Positions 25,869 to 35,646 of a stretch of 64,000 bases of DNA are shown in pieces. The DNA lies in the NCBI RefSeq assembly GCF_900608595.1, contig NZ_UWYY01000016.1, forward strand, positions 123,117 to 187,116, read 5' to 3'. This DNA comes from Promicromonospora panici. GTDB taxonomy: Bacteria; Actinomycetota; Actinomycetes; Actinomycetales; Cellulomonadaceae. A model generated the notes under the pieces. It had not been told where the DNA came from and searched no databases. It saw nothing but the letters and a program-made list of their open reading frames with translations. Position numbers and translations under genes: made by a program. The number at the start of each line of letters is the position of its first letter. Positions within the stretch are counted from its first letter, which is position 1.

Positions 25869-26888
25869 CTACCGAGCTGTGCTGGAGCGCACGACAAGAG
25901 TGGCGCGGAGATGGACGTCATCCGTGGCAGCCGGGTCGAGGGCGAGGGTGAGCGCCGCACGCCCCGCTTCGACGAACGGCAGCGACACGGTCGTCAGGGA
26001 CGGCGTGACGTCCTGAGCGATGGGGATGTCGTCGACGCCGGAGACCGCCACGTCCTCGGGAACGCGCAGGCCGGCCGAGCTCAGCGCATGCAGCGCGCCG
26101 ATGGCCAGGACGTCGTTGCCGGCGAGGACGAGGTCCGGCCGCTCGTCACGCGCCAGGAGCCGGGCGGTGGCGCTCCGCCCGCCTTCCCGGGAGACCTCCG
26201 CGATCTCCACGGCGATCGCGGCGGCGTCGTACCCGTGCGCGACCAGACCTTCGACGAACCCCTGGGTGCGGCTCTCGAGCGCGGGGTGATGCGTGGTGGT
26301 CAGCACGGCCGGGCGTGCCCGGCCGAGCGTCGCCATGTGATCGGCCACCACCCGGCCGATCGTCACGTCGTCGAACCGGACGGAAGGGTAGTCGTAGTCG
26401 TGCTCGCCGACGAAGACGACGTTGGCCCCTTCCGCGCGGATGAGCTCGAGCTCGGCGAGGACCCGCTCGCTGTCCGTGCCGGCGAAGCTCGCGCTCGTGA
26501 CGACGAGCGCGAGCGGGCGCAGACCACGCAGGATCCGCAGCGCCTCGAGGTGGGCGTCCGCGCCGGAGCCGACAGCGGTGACGCTGACCGCGACCCCGCT
26601 CGCCCGGCCGGCTTCCTCCATGCCGGCGGCCAACGCGGCGACCGACGCCGTGCGGGGGTCCGTGACGATCAGCACGACACCGGATCGTCGCCCGCGCAGC
26701 GCCCGGGCGGCCTGGTTGCGCACGTAGCCCAGGGCGTCGGCGACGGCGAGCACACGCACGGCGAGCTCGTCGCTCACGGACGCCGCGCCGCCGTTCAGGA
26801 CCCGGGAAGCGGTCGACGGCGAGACGCCCGCGACCTCGGCGACGTCGCGCAGCGTCGCGGACCCGCTCCGCTGACGGGCAACTGCCAC
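25869..26888 (-). CDS. LacI-family regulator
   Basis: 339 residues. HTH ATLRDVAEVAGVSPSTASRVL at 11-31, then hinge and a sugar-binding effector domain (VSGVDDIPIAQDVTPSLTTV near the end is the usual conserved block). It is divergent from a second LacI gene and lies just upstream of the trimodular enzyme on the same strand. It is a prime candidate for binding the AACGGTTCCA boxes. Confidence 0.9.
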   Translation of the reverse strand: MAVARQRSGSATLRDVAEVAGVSPSTASRVLNGGAASVSDELAVRVLAVADALGYVRNQAARALRGRRSGVVLIVTDPRTASVAALAAGMEEAGRASGVAVSVTAVGSGADAHLEALRILRGLRPLALVVTSASFAGTDSERVLAELELIRAEGANVVFVGEHDYDYPSVRFDDVTIGRVVADHMATLGRARPAVLTTTHHPALESRTQGFVEGLVAHGYDAAAIAVEIAEVSREGGRSATARLLARDERPDLVLAGNDVLAIGALHALSSAGLRVPEDVAVSGVDDIPIAQDVTPSLTTVSLPFVEAGRAALTLALDPAATDDVHLRATLVVRSSTAR

Positions 26889-26983
26889 GCTCGGCCTCCG
26901 TTTCCTCGGCCGCCCATCGGCCGCACAGCGCCAAGTATCCCATCCGGCACCACACCAACCCGTTCGAATGGGACAATGGCCCG

Positions 26984-28060
26984 GTGCCGACAGATGCCAC
27001 GAGCGACACCGGTGTGCGCCCCTCTGCCGTCCGGCTTCCGGTCACCCTGCGGGACGTCGCCCGCGAGGCCGGCGTCGGGCTCGCCACGGCCTCGCGCGCC
27101 CTGGACCCGGACTCGCGTTACGTGGCGGCGGACGTACGGCAGAGGGTCAAGGACGCGGCCCAGCAGCTCGGGTATCGCCCGAACGCCTCGGCCAGGGCCA
27201 CGACGACGGGCTCGACGCCGACGATCGCGATGCTCGTCTCGGACATCCGCGACCCGTACAACGCGGAGCTCGTCCACGGGGCGATCCAGCAGGCCCGGCC
27301 CTCGGGGCTGATGGTGACGATCACGGGAACCGAGCACGTCATCGACGACGAGGTGCGTGTCGTTCAGATGCTCCGGAGCCAGCGGCCGCGGGCCCTGGTG
27401 CTGACGGGGATGCGCAGTGGCTCGGCCTCGTCACGGGTCGCCCTGCTCCGCGAGCTGGAGCGATACGAGCAGGACGGCGGCCGGATCGTCGTCGCCGGCG
27501 ACGACGAGCTGCCTTTCGACACCGCCGCCGTGCCGCGACGCGAGGGGGCGCGCAAGCTCGTCGCCACGCTCGCCGGGCTCGGCTACCGGTCGATCGCCCT
27601 GATCACGCCCGACGTGGACTCCACCGGCGTGCGCGAGTGGGAGGCCGGTGTCCTCGAGGGCGCGCGCGAGCACGAGGTGCGCCTCGACCAGGCGAGCATG
27701 GTGCGCGTCCCCATGTCCCGCGAGGGCGGCCGCTCCGCCGCGGCCGGTTACCTCCGGAGCGGCCGTCCGCAGGTCGATGCCCTCCTGGCGGCGACGGACG
27801 CGATGGCGCTCGGTGCGATGAGCGCGGTCCGCGAGGCGGGCCTGGTGCTCGGGCAGGAGATCGGCGTCGCGGGATTCGACGACGTGGTCGACGCCGACGA
27901 CGTGACGCCGGGCCTGACCAGCGTCAACCTCTCGCTCGAACCGATCGGCCGCACAGCGGTCGACCTCGCGCTCCAGCCACCGGACGCCCGGCGCCGCCTG
28001 ATCGTCTTCGAGGCCCGGGTCGTCGTCCGGGGCAGCACCCCGCCCCGCCCACACCGTTGA
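26984..28060 (+). CDS. LacI-family regulator
   Basis: 358 residues from a GTG start. HTH VTLRDVAREAGVGLATASRAL at about 20-40; effector domain ending VAGFDDVVDADDVTPGLTSV. It shares a 95-bp intergenic region with the other LacI gene. The inverted hexamers TCCCAT (26938) and ATGGGA (26968) there could be an operator, but are weak. It converges on the binding-protein gene of the second ABC cassette, so it probably controls that cassette or the GH115 gene. Confidence 0.9.
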   Translation: MPTDATSDTGVRPSAVRLPVTLRDVAREAGVGLATASRALDPDSRYVAADVRQRVKDAAQQLGYRPNASARATTTGSTPTIAMLVSDIRDPYNAELVHGAIQQARPSGLMVTITGTEHVIDDEVRVVQMLRSQRPRALVLTGMRSGSASSRVALLRELERYEQDGGRIVVAGDDELPFDTAAVPRREGARKLVATLAGLGYRSIALITPDVDSTGVREWEAGVLEGAREHEVRLDQASMVRVPMSREGGRSAAAGYLRSGRPQVDALLAATDAMALGAMSAVREAGLVLGQEIGVAGFDDVVDADDVTPGLTSVNLSLEPIGRTAVDLALQPPDARRRLIVFEARVVVRGSTPPRPHR

Positions 28061-28114
28061 GTGCTGGACATTCGCCCTCTTCTGGCTCGGGAGAGGGCGA
28101 ATGTCCAGCACTCA
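28058..28114. terminator. Bidirectional terminator
   Basis: 23-bp perfect arms (28058-28080, 28092-28114) between the convergent LacI and binding-protein genes. The left arm begins TGAGTGCTGGACATTCGCCC. Confidence 0.9.
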
Positions 28115-28136
28115 GCGGCGTGGGAGGAGCCATCGG

Positions 28137-29474
28137 CTACTGGTTGGCCGACTGGATCGACCCGTCGAGCTCGGCGATGAACGCCTCGGCCGCTTCCTGC
28201 GGCGTCTGCGACTCGAACAGCACGTCCTGCAGGTAGCGAGCGATGAGCGTGTCGAGCTCGCTCGCGCCGTTCGGCGTGATCTCGGGTGCCTCGCCGATGT
28301 ACGCCTCCTCCGCCGCGACGAAGTCAGCGGCACTCTTCTCGCCGGGCGCGAGACCGTCCAGGATCGAGTCGCGGACGGCGCCGTTCGACGGGATGCCGCG
28401 GTCCGTGCCGAGGATCCCTCCGACCTCGGGGTCGTTCACCATGAAGTCGACGAACAGCGCCGCCTCGGCCGGGTGCTCGCTCGTCGAGGAGACCGACCAG
28501 TACATGCCCGGCTTGAGGTAGGAGTACTTCGCCTCGTTCGCGTCCTCGCTCGGGATCTTCACGGGCTCGAGCGTGGCGCCGCCGGTCGCGGCCTCGTACG
28601 CCGGGATCTGAGTGATCTGGCTGAACGCCAGGGCCTGCTTACCGGTCGAGAAGTCGGTCTGGTCGAGCCCGACCCCGGCCATCTCCGCCTGGTGCGACGC
28701 CGGCGCGGCCGCACCCGACGCCGTCCAGTCGAGAGCCTGCTGGAAGTACGCCGCGAGCGTCTCGGGAGAGATCGACACACTGCCGTCGCTGAACAGTGCC
28801 TCGCCGTGCTGGCGCGCCCAGAGCTGGAGCGAGTACCCGTTGTTCAACGCGGAGATGCCGACGACCTCGCCCCCGCTCTTCTCGCTGACCTCGGTCGCGA
28901 AGTCGCTGAGGTCCTCCCAGGTCCACGTGCTGGTGTCGGGGAGCTCCAGCCCGAGCTCGTCCAGCAGGTCCTGGTTGGCCAGGATGCCGAACGCGGTGGT
29001 GCTGATCGGCATCCCGTAGAGCGTGCCCTCCGAGCGCCCGAGGTCCAGGACCTTCGGGTCCAGGCCGGAGGTGTCGAGCTGCGCCGTCCGCTCGAGGTCG
29101 TACAGGGCGCCGCGGTCCGCGTAGGAGGCGAGGTAGAGCTCGTCCATCTGCATGATGTCCGGGGCGTTTCCGCCCGCCGTCTGCGTCGCGAGCTTGTCCC
29201 AGTACCCGCCCCAGTCGGCGAACTCACCGACCACATCGATGTTCGGGTACTTCTCCTCGAAGGCGTCGATCGCCTTCTGGGTCAGGGGGTGGCGGGAGTC
29301 GCCGCCCCACCAGGTGGCACGGAGCGTCACCTCTTCCTCGCTGAGCTCGGGGGCCGCGCCATCGCTTCCGGCCCCTGGGGCGCTCCCCGTGCCGCAGGCG
29401 GTCAGCCCGGCCAGGACCACGATGCTGGCCGCAGCGGCCGCGGTGCGGCGTGCGGACGACGTTGTCAGACGCAT
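28137..29474 (-). CDS. CUT1 sugar-binding lipoprotein
   Basis: 445 residues. Signal MRLTTSSARRTAAAAASIVV and lipobox LTAC place it on the outer face of the membrane. The body is a family 1 solute-binding protein (VTLRATWWGGDSRHPLTQKA, APDIMQMDELYL). AAGGAA lies before the ATG. It is last of three genes in the order permease, permease, binding protein. It is the recognition subunit for the same substrate that the adjacent GH115 enzyme acts on, probably (methyl)glucuronoxylo-oligosaccharides (inference). Confidence 0.92.
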   Translation of the reverse strand: MRLTTSSARRTAAAAASIVVLAGLTACGTGSAPGAGSDGAAPELSEEEVTLRATWWGGDSRHPLTQKAIDAFEEKYPNIDVVGEFADWGGYWDKLATQTAGGNAPDIMQMDELYLASYADRGALYDLERTAQLDTSGLDPKVLDLGRSEGTLYGMPISTTAFGILANQDLLDELGLELPDTSTWTWEDLSDFATEVSEKSGGEVVGISALNNGYSLQLWARQHGEALFSDGSVSISPETLAAYFQQALDWTASGAAAPASHQAEMAGVGLDQTDFSTGKQALAFSQITQIPAYEAATGGATLEPVKIPSEDANEAKYSYLKPGMYWSVSSTSEHPAEAALFVDFMVNDPEVGGILGTDRGIPSNGAVRDSILDGLAPGEKSAADFVAAEEAYIGEAPEITPNGASELDTLIARYLQDVLFESQTPQEAAEAFIAELDGSIQSANQ

Positions 29475-29494
29475 TGTTCCTTCTCTCTGGTTGT

Positions 29495-30406
29495 TCACTT
29501 GCCGCCGGTGGTCGCGATGCCCCGGATCAGGTACTTCTGCCCGACCGTGAACGCGACCAGCAACGGGATGATGGACACGACGCTCATGGCGAACATCGAG
29601 CCGTAGGAGGACTGGGACTGCGCATCGATGAACGAGCGCAGCGCCACCGGCACCGTGTAGAGATTCGGGTCGGTGAGGTAGATGAGCTGGCCGAAGAAGT
29701 CGTTCCAGGTCCAGATGAAGGTGAAGATCGCGGTGGTCGCCAGAGCCGGCGCCATCAGCGGCAGCAGGATCTGGCAGAAGATCCGGGCGTGACCTGCCCC
29801 GTCGAGGCGGGCGGCCTCGTCCAGCTCCCGCGGCAGGCCACGGATGAACTGGACCATAAGGAAGACGAAGAAGCCGTCGGTGGCCAGGAACTTCGGGATG
29901 ATCAGCGGCCAGAAGGTATTCACGAGACCGGCCTGGGCCCAGATCACGTACTGCGGCACGATCACGACGTGGACGGGCAGCATGATCATCAGCAGCATCA
30001 CCGCGAAGGCCTGCTTCTTGAACCGGAACCGCAGTCGCGCGAACGCGTACGCCGCCATGGAGCAGGTGATGAGGTTGCCGATGATCGCGCCGGCGACCAC
30101 GATCGCCGAGTTGAGCAGATACGTGCTGAACGGCGCCCCCAGCGCGTCCCAGCCCCGGGTGTAGTTCGCGATCTCGAAGGTGTTCAGCACCAGCGAGGGA
30201 TTGCCGAAGATGGCTCCGTCCGGCCGTAGCGAGCTGACGATCATCCACAGCACCGGATACAGCGCGACCGCGACCACGCTGAGCAGCAGCACGTGCCGGA
30301 GCGCCCTGCCGACGCGGGACCACGGGCTGGGCGCGGAGGGCCGGATCCTCTGGGGAGTGCGGCTGCCGGGGACCGCGGGCGATTCGGCGAGCAGGTCAGT
30401 CGTCAT
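29495..30406 (-). CDS. CUT1 ABC transporter permease (MalG type)
   Basis: 303 residues, six membrane segments, EAA loop LDEAARLDGAGHARIFCQILLP. The start overlaps the upstream permease gene by 11 bases; the binding-protein gene starts 20 bases after its stop. No ATPase gene is nearby. Confidence 0.92.
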   Translation of the reverse strand: MTTDLLAESPAVPGSRTPQRIRPSAPSPWSRVGRALRHVLLLSVVAVALYPVLWMIVSSLRPDGAIFGNPSLVLNTFEIANYTRGWDALGAPFSTYLLNSAIVVAGAIIGNLITCSMAAYAFARLRFRFKKQAFAVMLLMIMLPVHVVIVPQYVIWAQAGLVNTFWPLIIPKFLATDGFFVFLMVQFIRGLPRELDEAARLDGAGHARIFCQILLPLMAPALATTAIFTFIWTWNDFFGQLIYLTDPNLYTVPVALRSFIDAQSQSSYGSMFAMSVVSIIPLLVAFTVGQKYLIRGIATTGGK

Positions 30407-31331
30407 AGTGCACCCAGTACCTCGAAGCCCAGAAGTTGATCAGCGTGAAGGCGCCGATGATGACCACCAGCAGCCAGGCCAGCGCGGAGGCGTACCCCAT
30501 CCGAAAGGCGCCGAAGCCCTCCTGGTAGAGGTACAGCGTGTAGAAGAGGGTCGAGTCGCTCGGCCCGCCCCTGCCTCCGGAGACCACGAACGCCTGCGTG
30601 AACGCCTGGAACGAGTTGATGACCGCCAGGACCAGGTTGAAGAAGATGATCGGCGTCAGCAGAGGAAGAGTGATGGACCGGAACTGTTTCCATGGGCCGG
30701 CGCCGTCGGTCGAGGCCGCCTCGTAGTACTCACGCGGGATCTGCCTCAGGCCCGCCAGGAAGATCACCATCGGCGACCCGAACGTCCACACGTGCAGCAG
30801 GACGATCGTCGCCAGCGCCGTGTCCGGGTCGGCGATCCAGCTGGTGCTCGACGGGATCCCGATCGCGCCCAGGAGGCTGTTGAACAGCCCCGTGCCGCCG
30901 AAGATCAGCCGCCACAGCACCGCGATGGCCACACTGGACCCCAGCAGCGAGGGCAGGTAGAACGCCGAACGATAGAACGTCAGCCCGCGCATCCCGCGAT
31001 CCAGCAGGACCGCCAGGCCCAGGGCGACGATGAGCTGGCCCGGGACGCCGAACAGCACATAGGTGAACGTCACCTCCAGCGACTTGTGCAGCCGCTCGTC
31101 ACCCAACATCCGGGTGAAGTTGGCGAGTCCCACCCACCTCGGGTCCTCCAACAGGTTGTAGTCGGTGAAGGCCAGGTACAGCGACGCGGCCATCGGACCG
31201 ATCGTCAGTGCGACCACGCCCACCAGCCACGGGCCGAGGAAGGCCAGCGCCGCCTTGTTGTCCGGCGTCTCCTGTTTGACCCGAGGCTCACCGCGCCCCC
31301 GGGTCATCCGTTGCAATTCAGCCAGGCTCAC
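30396..31331 (-). CDS. CUT1 ABC transporter permease (MalF type)
   Basis: 311 residues with six membrane segments and EAA loop YEAASTDGAGPWKQFRSITLP. It is first gene of the transporter operon, divergent from GH115 across 266 bases that contain two AACGGTTCCA boxes. Confidence 0.92.
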   Translation of the reverse strand: MSLAELQRMTRGRGEPRVKQETPDNKAALAFLGPWLVGVVALTIGPMAASLYLAFTDYNLLEDPRWVGLANFTRMLGDERLHKSLEVTFTYVLFGVPGQLIVALGLAVLLDRGMRGLTFYRSAFYLPSLLGSSVAIAVLWRLIFGGTGLFNSLLGAIGIPSSTSWIADPDTALATIVLLHVWTFGSPMVIFLAGLRQIPREYYEAASTDGAGPWKQFRSITLPLLTPIIFFNLVLAVINSFQAFTQAFVVSGGRGGPSDSTLFYTLYLYQEGFGAFRMGYASALAWLLVVIIGAFTLINFWASRYWVHYDD

Positions 31332-31409
31332 GGCCTTGCACCTCCCCTTCGAGGACCTGTGACCGCCTGCCGCGTGGTCCGTTCCAGCGCAGCTCGTTGC
31401 AATGATGAC

Positions 31410-31419
31410 AACGGTTCCA
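31410..31419. promoter_or_regulatory. LacI-type operator box 3
   Basis: AACGGTTCCA in the divergent region, 78 bases before the permease start. The reverse strand reads GTTGTCATC beyond it, a possible -35 for the transporter operon. Confidence 0.6.
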
Positions 31420-31539
31420 TATGCTTGTCAACAGTCGGCGGACGGCCTGGCTCAGGGGCAGTATTTCTGCAGTTCACAGCGCATTTCGAAGTTGAGTCGC
31501 CGGTGGTTCTAGCGACATCTGTACACGACACGATCCGGT

Positions 31540-31549
31540 AACGGTTCCA
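31540..31549. promoter_or_regulatory. LacI-type operator box 4
   Basis: AACGGTTCCA 48 bases before the GH115 start, positioned to block its promoter. Confidence 0.6.
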
Positions 31550-31597
31550 CCGCCCCTGGTGGCCCCGGAACCGAGTTCGGATACCAACGGAGGTGCC

Positions 31598-34500
31598 ATG
31601 AGCAGGGGTTTCATCCTGGGCGAGCACGAGGACGGGCTGGTCCTCGCCGGGCCGGGCACGACGGCGCGCGTCGCCGTCGCCGAGTCCGAGCCGGCGGCCG
31701 TCCGACACGCCGTCAGCGACCTCGTGCGTGACCTCGGGACGGTGACCGGCCGCACGGCAACGGCCTCGCCCGAGCGCGCCGGGGCGAACATCGTCGTCGG
31801 CACCGTCGGCATCTCACCGCTGGTGGACGCTGCGGTCAGGGACGGCTCCCTCGACGTCACCCCGCTGCGCACCGCCGACGGCGGGCTCCGCTGGGAGGGT
31901 TTCGTGATCGCCGCCGTCGGAGACACCCTGTACGTCGCCGGTGCCGACCGGCGCGGCACCGTCTTCGGCGTCTACGACCTGTGCGAGGAGATCGGCGTCT
32001 CGCCCTGGTACTGGTGGGGCGACGTGCCGGTGCGCCGGCGCGAGCGCGTCACGGTCGCGGCAGGGACGCGCGTCGCGGACTGGCCGGGAGTCGCGTACCG
32101 GGGCATCTTCCTCAACGACGAGGAGGAGCTCGAGAAGTGGGCCATGGCCCACACCGGTGACGACACGATCGGGCCGGAGACGTACGAGCGCGTCTTCGAG
32201 CTGATCCTGCGGCTCAAGGGCAACTACATCTGGCCCGCGATGCACGTGGGCGCCTTCAACCACGACCCGGCGAACGGCGCTCTCGCGCAGGAGATGGGCG
32301 TGGTCGTCGGCACGAGCCACTGCGACATGCTGCTGCGCAGCAACGAAAAGGAGTTCGGGCCATGGGTAGCCGCCCAGGACGCGCCCGTCGACTACGACTA
32401 CTCCGTCCCGGGCCGCAACCGGGAGATGCTCCAGGAGTACTGGCGGGGCTCCGTACGCCAGAACAGCGGCTACGAGGTCTCCTGGACGGTCGGCATGCGC
32501 GGCATCCACGACTACGGGTTCAAGACCTCGGCGATCGACGCTGACGAGCACATGTCCGACGCCGAGAAGCACCGCGCCCGGGTCGCCCTCCTGGGCCGGG
32601 TCATCGGCGACCAGCGCGGCATCCTGGCCGAGCAGCTCGGCGAGCGCGCGCAGAACGCCCTGCAGATCTTCATCCCGTACAAGGAGGTCCTCCCCCTGTA
32701 CGACGCCGGCCTTCGGGTGCCCGAGGACGTCACCATCGTGTGGGCCAACGACAACTTCGGGTACGTGCGCCGGTACCCCACCGAGGCCGAGCTCGACCGC
32801 CCGGGCGGGCACGGCCTGTACTACCACTCGTCGTACTGGTCAGAGCCTCCGCGCTCCTACCTCGCCACGTCCTCGACGCCGCTGGCCCTCGTCCGCAACG
32901 AGCTGACCAAGGCGTGGGACCACGGCATCCGGCGCCTCTGGGTCGACAACGTCGGCGGGCTCAAGCCGCTGGAGATCGAGACCGAGTTCTTCCTCCGCTG
33001 CGGCTGGGAGGCAGGCAAGGAGACCACCACGGCCGACGCGACCCAGTTCGTCGAGCAGTGGGCCGACAAGACGTTCTCCGGCGGGCACGGCAAGCAGGTG
33101 GGCCAGCTCTACGCCACGTACTACCAGCTCAACAACCAGCGCAAGCTCGAGCACCTCGCGTCGGGCGTGTTCGCCCAGACGGGATACGGCGACGAAGCGT
33201 CCCGCCGCCTCGCCGAGCTGCACCGCCTGTACCGGGAGACGAACGAGATCCTGCGCGAGCTGCCCGACGACGAGCGGGAGGCGTTCATCGAGCTGGTCGC
33301 GGTCAAGGTCCACCTGGCGTACCTCGTCGCCGGGCAGTTCCTGCACGCCGACCGCAGCACGCTCGCCCACCGGCAGGGGAAGCCGGCCGCGGCCGACCAC
33401 CACCTGGAGCTGTCACGCACCTTCGACGCGCACAAGCGCGCGCTCCTGCACTACTACGACACCGTCCTGGCCGGTGGTCGCTGGTGCCATGTCTTCACTC
33501 CCGAGGAGTTCCCTCCGCCCGTCATGGCCATGTACCCGGCGGGGACGCCGGCCCTGCGGATCGGCGCTCCGGGTCTCGGCGTGGTCACGTACGACGCGGC
33601 GACGGTCGGCGCTCCCGGCGCCCGGCCCGCACTGACGTTCTGGCCGCACGGCGTGGCGACCAAGTGGATCGAGGTGTTCACGACGGGCGCGCCCGGAATG
33701 TCGTTCACCATCGAGGCCGACGACTGGATCGAGGTCTCGGCCACGTCCGGAACGGTCGACAGCGAGATCCGCGTCCAGGTCCGGGTCACCGGCGCGCCGG
33801 CCCGCGCCGGCTCGTCCGGGACCCTGACCGTGACCGGGGACGACGGCGCCGCCGTCGTCGTCGAGGTCCGCGTCGCCGAGGCGCCCCGCCTCGATGCCGG
33901 TTTCGTGGGAGTGGTCGAGGCCGACGGTCACGTCACGATCGACCCCGCGCACCCGGACACCCGCCACGACGGCGTGGCCTCCTCCTGGCATACCGTCCCG
34001 GGCCTCGGACGGTACGGGAACAGCCTGACCGAGGTTCGCCGGTCCGACGTCGCACCCGACGCCCCGGGCCCGGACGACGCGGTCCTGACCTTCGGCCTGC
34101 ACCTGACCACTCCGGGCGCGCACCTGCTCGAGCTGCACCGCCTGCCGACGCTGGACTCCACCGGACGCCTGCGTGTCGGTGTCAGTGTCGACGACGCTCC
34201 CCCGTTCGTCGTCGAGTCCCCCACCACCGACGAGTTCCGGGGTGCCTGGACGACGGCAGTGCTCGACAACGTCGAGCGTCTCGTAGCCCGCCTGCCGTAC
34301 CTCGCCGCCGGACCGCACGTCCTGCGGCTGCACGCACTCGACCGGCACGTCGCCCTGTCGAAGGTCGTCGTGTACACCGCCGCTCGTCAGGACACGAACC
34401 TCGGCCCTTCCTTCAGCCACCACACGGGCCGCCCCCTGCACGACACACCGGACCCGGCGATCAGCACCGACGTCTCCCAGCTCGACGACGTCGCCCGCGA

Positions 34501-35233
34501 GATCTACCGGACCGACCCACGCGAGGTCCCCCTCCCGCCCGTCGTCTACACCGGCCCGGGATTCTGGGACACCACGACGACGTTCAAGCCCAACGTCGCC
34601 GTCCCACAGACCGTTCTGGCCGAACCACGACACCGGACCGGCCCCGACGGCCGGAAGGACGTCCTCGCCGCGCTCGGCTCGGGCGTGACCCTCGAGTCCG
34701 GCGGCGTCATCGCACTGGAGGCCGAGTACGCCCTCGCTCAGACCTCTGCGGCCTGGTCGACACCCAGCATCGGCGAACCGGCCGTGGCGTGGACCCACAC
34801 GCAGGCAGAGACCGACGGCGGCTCCGGGCTCGCCATGCACGTGGCCCGGCGAGGGCTGCGCTGGGACGACCCGGCGCACGCTCCCGGCCTCCACTACGCG
34901 ATCGACGTCTCCGCGGCCGGAAACTTCCACGTGTGGTTGCTGGTGAAGTTCAGCGCTCGCGACGACGACGCGTGCGTGCTCGCCCTGGACGGCACCGTCC
35001 AGCCGGCCGAGAAGCAGTTCTCCGGTGGTGACCTGTACAGCTACGGCACACAGGAGATCTGGTTCTGGACACTCCTGTCCGACCTGCACCTACCGGCCGG
35101 CCGGCACACGCTGTCCGTCCTCGCGCGCAAGTCCGGCCTCCGCGTGGACCGCCTGTATCTCACCACCGGGACCGAGCTCCCGCCGGCAGACGCGGCCTGG
35201 CGACCGAGCCGGCGGGTGTCGCGGCACGGTTAG
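31598..35233 (+). CDS. Alpha-glucuronidase, GH115
   Basis: 1211 residues, no signal peptide. GH115 hallmarks: FGVYDLCEEIGVSPWYWWGDVPV, YRGIFLNDEEEL, LRLKGNYIWPAMH, VSWTVGMRGIHD, IVWANDNFGYVRR. The N-terminal alpha/beta and TIM-barrel domains are followed by a helical bundle and two C-terminal beta-sandwich domains (from about residue 650). The family removes 4-O-methyl-glucuronic acid from internal and terminal xylose. Start chosen at the ATG behind GGAGG; a further 13 residues upstream are possible. The divergent CUT1 operon shares its operator boxes, implying import followed by cytoplasmic debranching. 35234-35580 holds no gene I can support. Confidence 0.92.
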   Translation: MSRGFILGEHEDGLVLAGPGTTARVAVAESEPAAVRHAVSDLVRDLGTVTGRTATASPERAGANIVVGTVGISPLVDAAVRDGSLDVTPLRTADGGLRWEGFVIAAVGDTLYVAGADRRGTVFGVYDLCEEIGVSPWYWWGDVPVRRRERVTVAAGTRVADWPGVAYRGIFLNDEEELEKWAMAHTGDDTIGPETYERVFELILRLKGNYIWPAMHVGAFNHDPANGALAQEMGVVVGTSHCDMLLRSNEKEFGPWVAAQDAPVDYDYSVPGRNREMLQEYWRGSVRQNSGYEVSWTVGMRGIHDYGFKTSAIDADEHMSDAEKHRARVALLGRVIGDQRGILAEQLGERAQNALQIFIPYKEVLPLYDAGLRVPEDVTIVWANDNFGYVRRYPTEAELDRPGGHGLYYHSSYWSEPPRSYLATSSTPLALVRNELTKAWDHGIRRLWVDNVGGLKPLEIETEFFLRCGWEAGKETTTADATQFVEQWADKTFSGGHGKQVGQLYATYYQLNNQRKLEHLASGVFAQTGYGDEASRRLAELHRLYRETNEILRELPDDEREAFIELVAVKVHLAYLVAGQFLHADRSTLAHRQGKPAAADHHLELSRTFDAHKRALLHYYDTVLAGGRWCHVFTPEEFPPPVMAMYPAGTPALRIGAPGLGVVTYDAATVGAPGARPALTFWPHGVATKWIEVFTTGAPGMSFTIEADDWIEVSATSGTVDSEIRVQVRVTGAPARAGSSGTLTVTGDDGAAVVVEVRVAEAPRLDAGFVGVVEADGHVTIDPAHPDTRHDGVASSWHTVPGLGRYGNSLTEVRRSDVAPDAPGPDDAVLTFGLHLTTPGAHLLELHRLPTLDSTGRLRVGVSVDDAPPFVVESPTTDEFRGAWTTAVLDNVERLVARLPYLAAGPHVLRLHALDRHVALSKVVVYTAARQDTNLGPSFSHHTGRPLHDTPDPAISTDVSQLDDVAREIYRTDPREVPLPPVVYTGPGFWDTTTTFKPNVAVPQTVLAEPRHRTGPDGRKDVLAALGSGVTLESGGVIALEAEYALAQTSAAWSTPSIGEPAVAWTHTQAETDGGSGLAMHVARRGLRWDDPAHAPGLHYAIDVSAAGNFHVWLLVKFSARDDDACVLALDGTVQPAEKQFSGGDLYSYGTQEIWFWTLLSDLHLPAGRHTLSVLARKSGLRVDRLYLTTGTELPPADAAWRPSRRVSRHG

Positions 35234-35580
35234 AGCGGTGCGACGGCGTTCATGGCCTCGTCGACCAGGTCACCCTAGGCCGGCGCGCAATTAACGCGCA
35301 CGACGGGCCCCTCGGATCCGTGGACGCCGACCCTTCCGCCATACCGCTGAATGCCGTTTTTGCAGGTGCCGGCCACATACGTCTGTCACCGATGACTCTG
35401 GCCCACAATGGATGCGGGGTGGGAAGTCACCCTTGTGAGTGCGAGCGTAGTCCAGTGGTGACGGTCAGTGACGGCTGAATCCGTCGGGTTTCTGGCGGGG
35501 TCGAGTACGAAGCGACGACGCAGGAGACCGTGCGAGCGGGCTCAGGAGCTCCAGCGGTTCGATCCAACCGTAGACGGTAT

Positions 35581-35631
35581 GAGGGACCGGTCGTCGAGCT
35601 GCGGAATCCGTACTTCGACAAGCGGTCCCTC
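35581..35631 (-). terminator. Terminator after the secreted peptidase
   Basis: Inverted arms of 17 bases with 15 matches (35581-35597, 35615-35631; core GAGGGACCG/CGGTCCCTC), 15 bases beyond the minus-strand stop. Confidence 0.65.
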
Positions 35632-35646
35632 GTACCGCCCATGGCA

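Noticed and set aside
26938..26973. TCCCAT/ATGGGA pair as a LacI operator
   Set aside because: Six-base arms 24 bases apart are too weak to list as a site.
32740..35089. 763- and 558-residue open frames inside GH115
   Set aside because: Both are shadows of the 1211-residue GH115 frame, which has family motifs along its whole length.
35281..35300. GCGCG/CGCGC hairpin after GH115 as a terminator
   Set aside because: Five-base arms in high-GC sequence are not significant.
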